NCBI RefSeq assembly: GCF_000188695.1
Contig: NW_004754918.1
Coordinates: 338,916 to 369,274, forward strand
Reading direction: 5' to 3'
Origin: Salpingoeca rosetta
Lineage: Eukaryota; Opisthokonta; Choanoflagellata; Craspedida; Salpingoecidae
DNA length: 30,359 nt
Positions 1 through 28,343 of this stretch are shown one piece after another; position 1 is the stretch's first letter, and every line of letters begins with the position of its first letter. Under the pieces are notes generated by a model, which made no database searches, had not been told where the DNA came from, and was given only the letters and a program-made list of their open reading frames with translations. The position numbers were made by a program, and so were the translations under genes.

Positions 1-20
1 ACACACACACACGCATGCAC

Positions 21-1382
21 CTGACGCGCTCAATGGCGTCCCCAAAGTTCTGCTTGAGGTCGTCTCCGCGGAGCTCCGGGTAGTCGCCCGTCGCAGTCAC
101 AACCTAAGCACCGCGCCATGGACGATTGCCGGGGGGGGGGAGGGATGGAAGGGAGGAGGTGAAAAGGTGGTGGATGTGCCAGTGATGTGCCGTAGACCGC
201 AGCGTGAATCAAACTCGCATCAACGCAAACACACACATACACACACGCACACAGACACACAGAGTGCGCACCTCGATGCCCATCTTCTCGAGCGCTTGTC
301 GTTCATCAACGTTCTGTGCGGCAGAGTACGCTTGCCGCAGGATAATGTGCACCTGCAATGACGATGACAACAACGATAACAGTAACGACAACGGGAAGCA
401 CAATATCAACACGTCATTTTTCAAACAAGGCAGGTGTTACAGTCCAATGCGCAAGAATCTGCGCAGTACACGTGAACACGCACGATGCCGGTCCATATCA
501 TCTTGCCATGAACGCACCGACTGTCCTCGACTCTCATCAACAAGCTCTTGCATATGCTTCAGCAGCTCCGATTGCTCCCGGTATGCTGTCATCAGCGTCA
601 ACACAGCCACACCCACATACACACATGCACGTGAGAACACTTGACATTAACGAAGCAACCAACACGCAGGTCAGGGCACACAGCGGGAAGCACAACTATC
701 GTTTCCCACACACGCACAGACACACACACACGTACACAGACACACAGACACACACACACTACAAACACACACACACACCACACACACATACACACGCACA
801 CAGACACACAGACACACACACAGACAGACACACAGACAGACACACAGACACATACACACAGACACACACACACACGACAAACACACCTTCACACCAAACA
901 CATCCTTCCTGACCTGAAGGTACGCCGATGCAGAGGCGAGCAGGCGGCGTTTGGGCGACTTTCTTGTGTTTCACGGCCTGTGGTGGTTCCGTCACTGCAC
1001 CGGCATCGGCTTGCACCAGGCTAGCCCCATCGCCAGTCCGATTCTGATGATGTTGTTGAGCCCCCGTACCTCCTCCAGGTACATGCACGAGCGGCGCCAG
1101 CGGCTGTGGTTCAATGGAGACAAGCTCGCTCACGTGGGATCGCCTCAAATCAAAGGGTACTATCTGTTGTTGTCCACCAGCAGCAGCCGGGACTTGTAGA
1201 TTGCCACCACTACTCCTGCTGCCGTCACCCACAGCACCTTGCGCACTCGGCACCACGCTGAGCGGGTTCAGCGCATGCTGCTGCCTGCCAATCAGGTAGC
1301 CGGCCAAGAACACCAGGCTCAGGAATGCAACACTCAGCACTGCCTGAAACACAGACACGCCCAGCCCTCCGACCCTGGCCAT
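21..1382 (-). CDS. Putative single-pass type II membrane protein, 5' part (gene continues off left edge)
   Basis: I do not recognise the family. Four exons on the minus strand join in phase: 1382-914, 585-518, 352-272 and 103-21, giving 233 codons plus two bases before the window ends. The protein starts MARVGGLG and has a hydrophobic segment at about residues 8-32 (ending LAGYLIGRQQ) with no cleavable-signal look, so a type II signal anchor is likely. This fits a Golgi/ER resident or other lumen-facing enzyme, but that is inference. A low-complexity Gly/Gln/Pro stem follows to about residue 155. Then comes a helical, charged, structured-looking region (YREQSELLKHMQELVDE, then VHIILRQAYSAAQNVDERQ, then TGDYPELRGDDLKQNFGDAI). 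Junctions: CAG|GTCAGG with ACAG|CA (phase 1), TCG|GTGCGT with GCAG|GTG (phase 0), GAG|GTGCGC with TTAG|GTT (phase 0); the last exon ends GTCAG|GTGCAT (phase 2). The catalytic or binding part must lie left of the window. Confidence 0.7.
706..895. repeat. CA-rich microsatellite, intron of the membrane-protein gene
   Basis: Imperfect (CA)n with CAGA and TACA interruptions fills the intron between minus-strand exons 1 and 2. It creates long HTHTHT and VCVCVC open frames in several frames that are not genes. Confidence 0.9.
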
Positions 1383-1646
1383 GCTTGCCGGTGCTTGTGC
1401 TTATGGTTGTGAATATGGCCGTGATTTGATGTGAGGGAACAAACAAGCACCCAGCGCCGCTGCTGGTTAACGTTGGTGCGTTGCTGCGGTTGGTGGGTCT
1501 GGCAGTTGTCAGCGTTGTCAGCCGTGTCCTATAAGTAACACATAGGACATGAAGCTAGTCCATTCAACACACTGCACTGCCCGCTCGCTCGCTCGTGTTG
1601 CTTCTACTGCACCACACACGCAGCACACCGCGCAGCACACCACAAC
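1383..1646. promoter_or_regulatory. Divergent intergenic region (264 bp) between the membrane-protein gene and the Unr-like gene
   Basis: The two start codons point away from each other, so both core promoters and 5' UTRs must lie here. No clear TATA box was seen. CA/CG-rich repeats of CGCTCGCTCG and CACACGCAGCACAC type occur close to the plus-strand start. Confidence 0.5.
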
Positions 1647-8029
<6,383 letters not shown>

Positions 8030-8677
8030 TTGGCGATTCGTAAGCACACTGGTGATGATGATGGTGGTGGTGGTGGTGGTGGTGGTGGTGGTGATGATGA
8101 ACTGGTGCGCTGATGCAGAATGCACGAATGACACTGTGGTGTGCTGGTGTGTTGTTTTAAGTTATTGTGTGATATTTGGTTGATTTGATCTGGTGGTGGC
8201 ACTGCCAAGCAATCGAAAACAGACTTAAACCCCTAGCTGCGGTCACATGCGATGTGGCATGCGCTCGAGGGAGCAAGCAAACAACACAAGAAGCAAGGTG
8301 AGATGGGAAAGCCTGACAAACCAGCACGCGCACACACATCGAAGCAGCTAAGCACATCACCACACCCGGTTTGAAATGTGTGTCACAATTCTCAACCGCA
8401 CAACACGCCACTCCCCCCCCCCTTTTTTTTTTTTGCGTTTTGCTGAGTTGTTGTCCTCCTTGCTCGTGATTCTCTTTGTTGTTTTGTTGGAGGAAGCACA
8501 CACCCCCTTGCTTGCTTGTTGTGTTGTCTCTTGTGTCCTGGTGTTGTTTCAGGTCATTCGAGGTTCGATCGACTTCCTCTCCCCACCGTCCCCCCTTCCC
8601 CTCTCTACAGCCACGCTCACGCCACTGCTGTCAGCCAACCAACCAACCAACAACACAGGCCTCTTGTTGCACTCACG
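8030..8677. other. Intergenic region between the Unr-like gene and the kinase gene (648 bp), same strand
   Basis: It holds the 3' end of the Unr-like gene and the promoter and 5' UTR of the kinase gene. Visible structure: a (GGT)n block flanked by GATGAT at 8052-8099, a C10/T12 homopolymer run at about 8412-8434, and a possible 5'-UTR intron acceptor (TGTTGTTTCAG ending near 8551) ahead of the kinase start. No consensus AATAAA was found just downstream of 8029. Confidence 0.55.
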
Positions 8678-19417
<10,740 letters not shown>

Positions 19418-19793
19418 ACACTCGCACAACACCACAACACGCCCCCTTCACCCACACAACACGCACATACAACACACATACAACACACAACACATACAAC
19501 ACCAGATTACCCTATTTTCACTTCCTCAATTCCTGGCACTCTTGTTGTCGCTTTGTGTCCAGTTGCGGCCATTTTTTTTTTCAACTTCTTTTGTTTTGTT
19601 CTTTTGCACGCCTTTCCTGTTTGACATTCGTCATTTCACATCACCATCTTCCCAATTGTCCTTCGTTTGCACGCACCGTTTCGCCAGTTGTGTCACTGTT
19701 TCTTTTCGTTTACCAACACGTTCACGGCCGCAAAGTGCACACGCACGCACACCACCGCCTCTCGTTACTCCCAATAGACGAACCAAACGCGCG

Positions 19794-19847
<54 letters not shown>

Positions 19848-19946
19848 AGCAAACAGCAACACTTGGATGCAGTGTATCGCATGAACGTGGAGGGAGCGGT
19901 GCAGACGGGTGCACACTCCTCGAATGCTCAGCATGCATTCGCCATG
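19418..19946. other. Convergent intergenic region between kinase and TAF5 genes (529 bp)
   Basis: Both genes terminate into this gap, so it should hold both 3' UTRs. It starts with CAACAC/ATACAACAC repeats, continues T-rich (TTTTTTTTTTC near 19572), and carries a (CG)5(CA)20 tract at about 19791-19846. No clear consensus polyadenylation hexamer was found on either strand. Confidence 0.6.
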
Positions 19947-22791
19947 TCAGTGCTTGTCTGGGTTTGGAACGAACACGCCAGCAGCAAGGAGGTAGTTGGT
20001 TGATCCAAAGTGCACCGCGTACACGGGCGTCGCCTTGGTGTAGTACGTCGCTGCAAGCTCAGGCGACGCATCCCTGCAGAACGCACATGGGATGTGTGTG
20101 TGTGTGCGTGTGTGTGAATGGATGAAGGAATGAGACGGACAGGCATACCAATGTTGTCTTCAGGAATGAGGGACCATGGAAGAGCGAGGCAAAGCATGGC
20201 GTGAGCGGTGCAGTGACGATACCCTGGCTGCAGCGTGTCAGGTGCATCGTGGAGCGTGGTCGTAGCCTGGGCCGCGGACTGCAAGAACTCACAGTCCCAC
20301 ACGCGCACGGTATTGTCTGCGCCCCCGCTCGCAAGCACGCCATCTTCCTGACTGAATGCGAGCGAGTACACGACGTCGCTGTCGTTGACATAGAACAGAC
20401 ACACACACAGACACAGACACACACACACAGACACACACACACACAGACACACACACACACAGACACGTTTTGCGGTTATGGGGGCAGAGGGTGTGAGTGC
20501 AGTGGGTGCACGAGCCCGGTGAGAAGAGACGAATGAACGAGTCGACGCAGTCACGTGCACACACACACACACACCAGACATGCAACACACACACACCAGA
20601 CATGCAACACACACACATCGCATTCACCTGTGGCCGTGCAAGACTTTGACGCGACAGCCGCTCGCAAGATCCCAAATCATAATGTCCCAATCGTCGCCTG
20701 CACGTGCAAACAAGATTTGGTGAGAGTAATGTAAAATCACTGTCGAAAACAAGTGAGCACGCATTTGCACACACGCACACACACACACAGGCACACATAC
20801 CCACGCACGCACGCACACACAAACACACACATACACACATATACACATACATACACACACAGAGAGCGCATGTGCGCACCTCCCGATGCGAGGAAGCGGC
20901 CATCGTGTGTAAACTCGAGCACGTGAACGGTATCGCTGGCGTGCATGGACAGAGCAAACCGTGCGTGCAGGCACAATACACGCATGGCGTAAGATTGCGC
21001 GACAGCAGAGAGTGTAGGCGAGTGATGGACGTTGGCGATGCAGTTGGGTAGCGCTCACCAACTCAATGCATTTATGGATTCACGAACACTGCAGCACCAA
21101 AAACAGCACAAAAACAGCAGCAGCACACTCACCGGTGGCCCTGGAAGACGCGGACACACGACCCGGACTGAATGTCCCAGAGGCGGCACGACTTGTCTGT
21201 GGACGCCGTTGCGAGGTAGTTGCAGTTGGGGTGGAACTTGACACACTGCGCACGCACATAGAACGCGGTGATTGTATCGAGTGGTGACAACGGATAAAAC
21301 ACCAGGACGAGGAAAAGGGACGAGTGCAACCTTTGAATGCGAGCATCATTCACACATGGAGTAGACGCACACACAATGTACACACGCAGCAGTCACACGC
21401 ACATGCACATACACACATGCATGTACATACATGCATACACACACATGCACAACCCCCAGCACTTCGCCTCAGGTACACATGTGGGTGCACTCACGTTCAC
21501 ATCTGAGAGGTGGCCTGCGAAGACCCGTTTGGTGTAGACCTGGTCGGTGGACCAGAGCCGTGCCGTGTGGTCAAAGCTCGCCGTCGCAAAGTACAGGTTG
21601 AGCGGGCTGAACTCGACGTGCCACACGGGATAGCTGTGGCCGCGGTAGCACACCACGTTCGTGTATGTCAGCAAACTCCACAGGCGGACTGTCGTTGCAA
21701 GGTTGGCGTGAACGCGTGGCGTTGCATGAACATGAGGAACGTGAGGCGCCCTTTGAATGCTGCTGATCGTCGCACCATGCACAAATGTGCACAAAGTCAC
21801 ATACATGCGCAAACGAACACACACACACACATGCACACACACATGCATACATACACACACATACACACACATACACAAGCTGGCGACTGACTCGTGTGGT
21901 CTGTGGAGGATGAGATGAGGAAGAGGTTGTCTGGGCTGAAGTTGACGCACGTGACCGGCCCCGAGTGCCCACGCATCACCTTCGCTGCCGACGCCGTCGA
22001 CGGGTCCAGATAGTCCTCGAGCTTGCTTGTCGCTGATGGTGGTGGAGGGTGGTTGCAGGTGTGAGAAGAGCACGGTATGCAACGGCAACATACCAGGGTA
22101 AGTGAGGACGTGACGTGTGGCATGTGACAGTGCAAACAAGCATTACAAGTGAACTCCCAAACACACACACACACAGCACAAGGTCGACCACCTGTAACGT
22201 CAAAGCCGGCGAGTTTTGTGCCGGGGAGCAGCTTCATGAGCTTGTCCTTGGTGAGGGTCCACACGCGCACAGAGCTGTCAGCGCAGCCCGTGGCAATCAG
22301 CTTGCTGTCAACAGAGAATGAAATGCACGTGATCCTGCAATGGAGGGAGAGGAGGGAGATGGGGGAAAGTGGATGGAGGAGACAGGTTTCTCGTGAGGGG
22401 GAAGGCGAGAGAGAGAGAGAGAGAGAGTGTGTGTGTGTGTGTGTGTGTGTGCCTGCGTACATGTGTGGAACGTGTCAACGAAACAGACACCGCACGCAAA
22501 CCAACACACACACCACAACACACACACACGCGACCGACTTGAGAGCGTTGAAGAAAGTGTAAGCACAGCAGGATGGAAGGTTCTTTGCAGAGAGGGCGGC
22601 GCGACGGCGGGCGTCACGCATCGCTTCCAGTCGCATCTGCAGCATCCGGCCACGGCTGCAGTGTGCAGGGGTGAAGGGATGAGATGAGGAGATGGTGGTG
22701 GTGGTGGTGGTGGTGGTGGTGAGGCTAGTGGTAAGGTGTGTGTGTGTGTGTACATATGTGTGTGTGTGTACGTGTGTGTGTGTGTGTGTAC

Positions 22792-22828
<37 letters not shown>

Positions 22829-23548
22829 TGTGTGTGTACGTGTGTGTGCATGTGCAAGTTGTCTCTCCTCATACAAGAGCGCTCACCACCGCCACCGCCA
22901 CCACCACCACCATTATCACCATCATCGCCATCCATCTGCCGCGTACATTGGTGGATGCTTGAGTCGCATTTCCTCGGGTGGGGCGTCCGGGTGGTCCTGC
23001 TGCTTCTTGCGCTGTCGCCGCCGCTGTAAGGGTGGGGAGAGCAGTTGATGTCATGAGTAGTGGTGGTGGTGGTGGGGGGGATGGGATAAGGTACAGCACT
23101 GCGTCGTTGAGCGAAATGGGTACTAGGACACACGCAAACAAACGCAAACATACGCACGCACACACACGCACACATGCACATCCGCAATATCGTACCTTTG
23201 CGCCTTCTTCTCCTTCTGCGTCTTCGTCTTCATCCTCCGCGGCTTTCGACTTCCCCCTGTCCCCCTCCTTATCCTTCCCTTTGTCCCCTGCGCCTGTTTT
23301 TGCCTTCTTTGCTGCCTGTTCACCACCTGCTTCGCTCTTCCCTTCGCCCTCCCCCGCGTCGTCCGCTGTGTCCATCCCCTCTCCCTCCATCTCATCAGGA
23401 TCCTGAACCAAGCGCGAGTGGTGATGGTGGCGGTGGTGGTGGTGGTGGTGGTGGTGGAGGTGGGCACGAGAAAAGGAATAAATGAGCGCATGTGTGTGTG
23501 CATGTGTGTGACCGTTTGTGTGTGTGCGTGTGTGTGACCGTTTGTGTG

Positions 23549-23581
<33 letters not shown>

Positions 23582-25138
23582 CTGTGTGTGTGTGTGTGTC
23601 TGTGTGTGTGTGTCTGTGTGTGTGTGTGTGTGTCGTCTGTGTGTGTGTGTCTGTGTGTGTGTGTGTGTGTCTGTGTGTGTGTGTCTGTGTGTGTGTGTGT
23701 GTGTCATGGTGATTGGCTGAACAGTGATGTGGTGCCGAGTACCTCGACGACTTGGTATGTTCCCCAGTACACTTTGATGCTGTTGAGCTGGTCCACTGCA
23801 CACACACACACACGTACACGTGCACAGCCAGGACCAACGGGTGAGAATTGACATGTTGTGAAGAAACCAAAGACGCTCAGAACTGCGGAACAACGATAAC
23901 AAAACCGGACGCGCACACGAACACATGTGCAACTCAACACACCACACCACACCACACCACACCACACCACACGACATAGAGTGGACCTGAGCCGACGGCG
24001 TGCCCAATAGTGCCGACGTCAATGCGCTGTGACGGTTTTCCCGTGTGGAAGGTGATGGACAGATGTTGGTTGATGATGCGCAGGAGGAAGTTGTACTTGT
24101 GCTCCTGCACAAACCCCAGCAGCAGCTCCCAGGAGTAGTTGCAGAGGTGCACCTTGTATTTATTTGCCCTGAAGCCAGATGCAGACACGCATGTGGAACG
24201 TGTAACGCAAGCATGGCATGAGACTGCATTGTTGTACATAAACTTTGAAAACGTACATGAACACACACGTGTTCACACGCGCATGCATATGCAAATATGC
24301 ACACGTGGTCACACCGCTCCTCACCCTCCCCCCCCCCCGCGTCTTGCACGACACAGCGCAGCCGCGGGCACCTGAACATGCGGACGGTGTCGTTTGTCTT
24401 CATGTGTTCGAGAGAGGTGACGGCCATGATCTGTTGCAGTTCAAGATCGTGCAAGTCCCGGTGGTGGTGGTGGTAGTCCAGCATAAACTGCTTGGCTGTG
24501 TCACATATCGAAACGGCAGCAGCAGCAACAGCAGCAGCGTCGCGTGCATGTGAGCATGTGGTGCGGGTAAATGCGCATGTATGAGTGTGTGTTGTGTGTG
24601 CATGCGTGTGTGATGTGTGTGTGTGTGTGTGATGTGAGCCAGTGTGCGTTGTGTGTGTGTGCGTGCGTTGTGTGTGTGTGTGTTGTGTGATGAGAGCCAG
24701 TGTGTATAAGCGTGCCGCATGCAGCAAGAAGGTGTATGCGGTACCACATGCTGTCACATGCTGTCACACGGCGCATACACGCACCGGCTTCGTCGTAGCC
24801 ACGATACAGCAGGTCCAGGTAGCAGTGCACGAATACGGGGTAGGTCACGGTGTTCAGCTCGTTCTAACACGACCATGGGTGAGACAAAGGGAGTGGAACA
24901 AACGAAGAGAAGCAGAGAGGAGCTGTGAGTTTGAGACATGATGTGGGTGTTGGCAGCTTGCAGAGCATATGCAATGTGGCGCACATTCGCTACACGACCA
25001 TACCTTGTACAAGTCCAATGAATTGGCAATCCACTTTGTCAGGCTGTTGATGACAATGGCCAGGGAGAACAACAATGAGTTGGAGCAGAGACATAAGGCA
25101 GGCCACAAGCAGACAGGGGATTCATTGAAGACCACACG

Positions 25139-25203
<65 letters not shown>

Positions 25204-25835
25204 TCCTGTGCGACTTTGCCCGAGCTCACTTTGCGTATGCTTGACTGATTTCCGCTGGCGTGGCATTCCTACCGCATGCATGTGTGTGCGTGTGCATGTG
25301 TGTGTGCGTGTGCATGCGTGTGTGTGTGTGTGTGCATGCGTGTGTGTGTGTGTGTGAGGTGGGGTGATGATCGTGCAGAGGAAGTGCGTATTGAAACCAA
25401 CACCAAGACAAACACAACACGACTGAGGACAGAGCATAGCAAAGGTGTGCGAACGCACTGGACAACGGCCGCCAATTCGTTCTTGATAAAGGTTTCCGGT
25501 GCCTCTTCTCCTTCATCGAGCCTGGCAAATGGCAAAGACGCTGCATCCTTGACCAGCCCTTCCAGCGCATGCTGCAAGCGAGCGGGCGTGGAGTGCGTGG
25601 GGTTGGGGTGTGAGTGGGAAAGCATCAACCCAGCATCATCATACACACGTGTGCATGTGTATGTGCGCATGTGTATGTGTGTGTGTGCATTGGTGTGCAC
25701 CAAAGACGGAACACGCGATCCAGCAAACACACACACACACACTCATACTTTGTAGTTCTTTTGTCTGAAGTATTGCCACACAACGCGTTCCACGTCGGCG
25801 TCGGACACCCGCTCTTCCCCTCCTGGCGTCGTCAT
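19947..25835 (-). CDS. TAF5: TAF5, TFIID subunit with LisH, NTD2 and WD40 domains (705 aa)
   Basis: Nuclear scaffold subunit of TFIID (and of SAGA in some lineages) for Pol II preinitiation. Nineteen minus-strand exons, all in phase: 25835-25749, 25571-25459, 25268-25230, 25043-25004, 24863-24785, 24495-24372, 24168-23987, 23795-23743, 23402-23196, 23023-22947, 22655-22539, 22334-22192, 22032-21892, 21688-21495, 21245-21133, 20935-20880, 20697-20628, 20378-20223, 20073-19947. LisH at residues 1-29 (VERVVWQYFRQKNYK). NTD2 at about 77-240 (LTKWIANSLDLYKNELNTV, TYPVFVHCYLDLLY, LLGFVQEHKYNFLLRIINQH). Acidic/lysine linker at about 240-308. The NLPSCCAYTFFNALK segment leads into six WD repeats (GHSGPVTCVNFSPDN, GHSYPVWHVEFSP, GHLSDVNCVKFHPN, GHRDTVHVLEFTHDG, GHSDVVYSLAFSQ) and a closing strand TPVYAVHFGSTNYLLAAG. 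Length matches TAF5 of animals (about 700-800 aa). Architecture and residue matches separate it from generic WD40 proteins. Confidence 0.95.
20397..20465. repeat. CA/CAGA microsatellite, TAF5 intron next to exon 18
   Basis: ACACACACAGACACACA units lie between TAF5 exons 17 and 18; in the sense strand this is TG/TCTG just before the acceptor. Confidence 0.85.
22690..22853. repeat. (GGT)n followed by TG/TACATATG tract, TAF5 intron 10
   Basis: A GGT block at about 22691-22721 is followed by TG units with repeated TACATATGTGTG. The TAF5 sense strand reads CA then ACC. Confidence 0.85.
23427..23704. repeat. (GGT)n and long TG/TCTG tract, TAF5 intron 8
   Basis: GGT repeats at about 23427-23456 precede about 220 bp of TG with regular TCTG interruptions. 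On the TAF5 sense strand it is a CA/CAGA tract following the donor GAG|GTACTC at 23742. Confidence 0.9.
23937..23972. repeat. ACCAC pentamer array, TAF5 intron 7
   Basis: Seven near-perfect tandem ACCAC units (GTGGT on the sense strand) lie 14 bp past the donor at 23986. Confidence 0.85.
24560..24712. repeat. TG-rich repeat with GTGATGTGTG and GCGTTGTG units, TAF5 intron 5
   Basis: Irregular TG sequence with repeated GAGCCAGTGTG (two copies near 24635 and 24693) between TAF5 exons 5 and 6. Confidence 0.75.
25143..25201. repeat. CA microsatellite, TAF5 intron 3
   Basis: Pure (CA)n of about 58 bp, starting 29 bp from the donor AA|GTGAGC of exon 25268-25230 (sense strand TG). Confidence 0.9.
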
Positions 25836-26080
25836 CGCGTCGTTCTTGGTTGACTGCGCTTCACGTCAGTCAGCGCGGGTGGTGCTCGTATTTGCGCTTT
25901 CCGGTGAGAGCAAATCCAGGGAAAAATTTGCTTTGCGCTTGCCGGATAGTGAATCAATGCGACTCCACTGAAGTCAGTGCCAAGCAATAAAATTCGAGTT
26001 TAACGTGCTTGTGCTGAGGACGACAAATTCTTGCCAGACATGCTTCAGTTTTCGCGCCAAGGTGCTTGTTCGCAACAACC
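25836..26080. promoter_or_regulatory. Divergent intergenic region (245 bp) between TAF5 and the Myb/SANT-like gene
   Basis: Holds the TAF5 promoter/5' UTR and that of the plus-strand gene. Two related GCGCTTTCCGG and GCGCTTGCCGG motifs (about 25896 and 25935) flank a small inverted repeat GCAAAT...ATTTGC. If the Myb/SANT-like gene is part of a Harbinger element, one element end should be here; I could not identify a matching inverted repeat. Confidence 0.4.
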
Positions 26081-26991
26081 ATGAACGCTGAGCGTACGAC
26101 CTCAAGCGATCCTGCGATGGTAGGGTCTACCGTACAAGCTTCCTTCGTTCCTGTACCGGAGACGCAGAGTACCTCATCAAGTGCTTCGCAGTTCACGCTT
26201 CAGAGTGTACCAGACACGCTTGTTGGTGACATGTTTGCAGGTATGCAGCACGTCGTACAGCCCCAGCAGCTCTCGGGTGGCCACTACAACTCACCGAACC
26301 TCCTTGAGTCGCAGCTTGAGATGACGGAACCTCGTTCCCCGCACACACGTGAGCGGTCTGAGACGCAGTCGCCATCGAAGCTTGACGAGAAGCCATCTTC
26401 CTACTTCACATGGGACGCAGCTGCGTGTCTGAAGCTTGTGAACACTGTCGCGAACGCAGTGTCAGAGAGTGGCTGTGACGGAGTGTCGCTGACGAAGGCG
26501 GAATGGGCAAACGTGGAGCAAATCATGATCGGCGACGCAAGTGGTGTGTGGCGACTTGAGCGTGTGTGCCTCTGAGCTCAATGTTGCACGCATCTCTGTG
26601 TGTTGATGGCTTGGGTTGTCTTGTGGTGTCTGGTCTAATGTGGACTCATGCACTTCTATGGTATGATACATGCTCGATTGCAGGGAGAAAGGCGAAGTCA
26701 AAGTTTGACGCGCTCACCAAGGAGTGGAAGGCAGCAAAGGATGTCCATGACAAGCTCTACAACCGCTCTGGCATTACACCGCCTCAAACACGCACCTACG
26801 TCGAGGCTGTGCGCTTGGCAGGTCACCTCAACGCTGATGAATTCCAGAAAAAAGCGCGGTTGGCAGACAAGCTGCGGCGGATGGCGCTGATGGAGCCTCT
26901 GACGAGGCTGCTCGATGGGAAGGTGCCAACAGGTTCGATCTATTGTCTCTCTCACTCTCTCTCTGTCTCTCGCGCTCTCACTCTCTGTCTC

Positions 26992-27047
<56 letters not shown>

Positions 27048-27476
27048 TGTTCGTGTAAGTATTTGAGTGCATGCGTGGTTGCGCCTGAACTGCACTTGCA
27101 CTCATAATCATTGTGTGATGTTCTGCTGTTTACACCTACAGCCTCACGGGTCGAGCCAATTGTTCGTCTCGAAGTGTCTGCATCCCGCCCTCGGACTCCC
27201 ACAAGACGCGGCCGGCGCGTTGGCTCATACAAGCGTGCACAAGTTGTTGACGCTCTTGCCGACGACGTTCGAGAGATGACCAAGCGTGCCAAGGACCGAG
27301 AGGAGCGAATTGAACGGTGGAAGAGAGAGGCGGATGCAAAGGCTGAAGAGAGTCACAAGGTACTGGTTGAAGAGGTGAAGAAAGGCGTTGCGGAGGGAGT
27401 GCGTTCCGCCATGAAGGAGGGACTCGAGGCCCTGGTGGAGTTGCTTAAACCCACTTTAGCTCGAGAGCGCAGCTGA
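26081..27476 (+). CDS. Myb/SANT-like DNA-binding protein of PIF/Harbinger type (348 aa)
   Basis: Three exons in phase: 26081-26543, 26684-26932, 27142-27476. The N-terminal 100 residues are Ser/Thr/Pro-rich. The Myb/SANT-like trihelix lies at about residues 108-190: it begins YFTWDAAACLKLVNTV, the middle is WANVEQIMIG, and it ends KSKFDALTKEWKAAKDVH then NRSG, as in the Myb_DNA-bind_3 family (conserved W and the KF..L..EWKA helix). A basic patch (RPRTPTRRGRRVGSYKR) and a C-terminal charged coiled coil (EMTKRAKDREERIERWKREA) follow. PIF/Harbinger transposons carry such a protein beside the transposase; it binds element ends and helps import the transposase. The convergent neighbour is a Harbinger transposase, which supports this role. 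A host gene derived from such an element is the alternative. No stop or frameshift is seen. Confidence 0.8.
26940..27056. repeat. CT-rich then TG/TGCG tract, intron 2 of the Myb/SANT-like gene
   Basis: CTCTCTCACTCTCTCTCTG sequence is followed by (TG)n and TGCGTGCG in the intron between exons 2 and 3. It has the same character as the introns of the host genes. Confidence 0.85.
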
Positions 27477-27694
27477 AACCAATCAGCGTCACTGCGTGTT
27501 TCTGCTCGTCATCGGGCACCCTGCTTTGGTGATACCCCTCTGTTCTCCAATCTCCTTCGCGCTTCTCAATTGCTGTCGTGCATGGCGCTTGTATTGCTGC
27601 TCGCTGTTTGTTCTGGTCATTACGCGAGAGTACACAACAACGAGAACTTCGCACGTCATTGCTTAAAGCATACAATCACAAGCACACAACGCAA
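27477..27694. other. Tail-to-tail gap between the Myb/SANT-like gene and the transposase (218 bp)
   Basis: Nothing recognisable apart from expected 3' UTRs of both genes. The low-complexity tracts seen in the host introns are absent. Confidence 0.5.
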
Positions 27695-28343
27695 TCACTG
27701 AGGCAAGTACTTCGAACGCTGCGCCCAGCATGCAGCGCGGAGGCTGTTGCGCCATGCCTTTGCCGCGTTCGACACTTGATGCTCCTCGCCTGCATCGACT
27801 TGATCGGGTGGCTGGAGGTCCGGCGCCTCGTCAATGTCTGCGGGTGTGACGCCTATGAAATTGTAGAGGTGCCCGCACGCAAGAATAAGCAGCTCCATTC
27901 GTTCAATAGACATCCTGTTGGTAGCAGCGAATGAGAATGTGCACGAGTGTCGTTCGTGTACATGGGTGTCGTGCGTGCGTGTGCTTGTGTACGAGTGTCG
28001 TGTGCAAGTGTTGTGAATGCGTTTGATTGCGCGACGCTTGTGCATACCTGCTTGTCTTTGGGCCGAGGATCTGAAACCGTTGCTTGAGAATCCCGATGGC
28101 GCGCTCAACCTTGGAACGCAACCTGCAGTGCCTCTTGTTAAAGAGCTCTGTTGCTGTTGCAGGGTTAGTTGCAAACTGTGATGGGTGGTACTTTCCGGGG
28201 TACGGGGTCAGCCATCTGCGCAGTTGAGGTCCCATGCAAGCATCAAATAACCCGAAGCATCCCTCCGGAAGAAGGTCGCTCAGCCTGGACCTTGACAACA
28301 CGAGATTGTCGTTGCACCTTCCCTCAGCGCCCACTACAAGGGC
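27695..28343 (-). pseudogene. PIF/Harbinger DDE transposase, C-terminal part only (5' exons missing)
   Basis: Two exons in phase, 28343-28048 and 27914-27695, encode 171 residues to a stop. Family marks of the DDE_Tnp_4 nuclease: VGAEGRCNDNLVLSRSRL (the G..G...ND..V...S.L block), FDACMGPQLRRWLTPY (usual site of the second acidic residue), ELFNKRHCRLRSKVERAIGI then LKQRFQIL (the catalytic-Glu block), and after the intron LLILACGHLYNFIGV (the usual ACC.LHNF helix). The exon begins where the first half of the domain should already have ended, so the helix-turn-helix and first catalytic Asp regions are absent. I found no convincing upstream exon between 28344 and the LTR at 28683. Either the 5' exons lie beyond the retrotransposon or they are lost. 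The retained part shows no stops. Called a pseudogene because it is split. Confidence 0.75.

Noticed and set aside
598..912. Open frames rich in His-Thr or Cys-Val in all frames
   Set aside because: They are translations of CA/TG microsatellites inside an intron. The same applies to similar frames near 7250-8130, 9555-9820, 15480-15740, 19080-19340 and 22740-23870.
8516..8677. Upstream in-frame ATG of the kinase (54 extra codons)
   Set aside because: The stretch contains a likely 5'-UTR intron acceptor and low-complexity sequence; the ATG at 8678 begins coherent acidic coding sequence. Not excluded without transcript ends.
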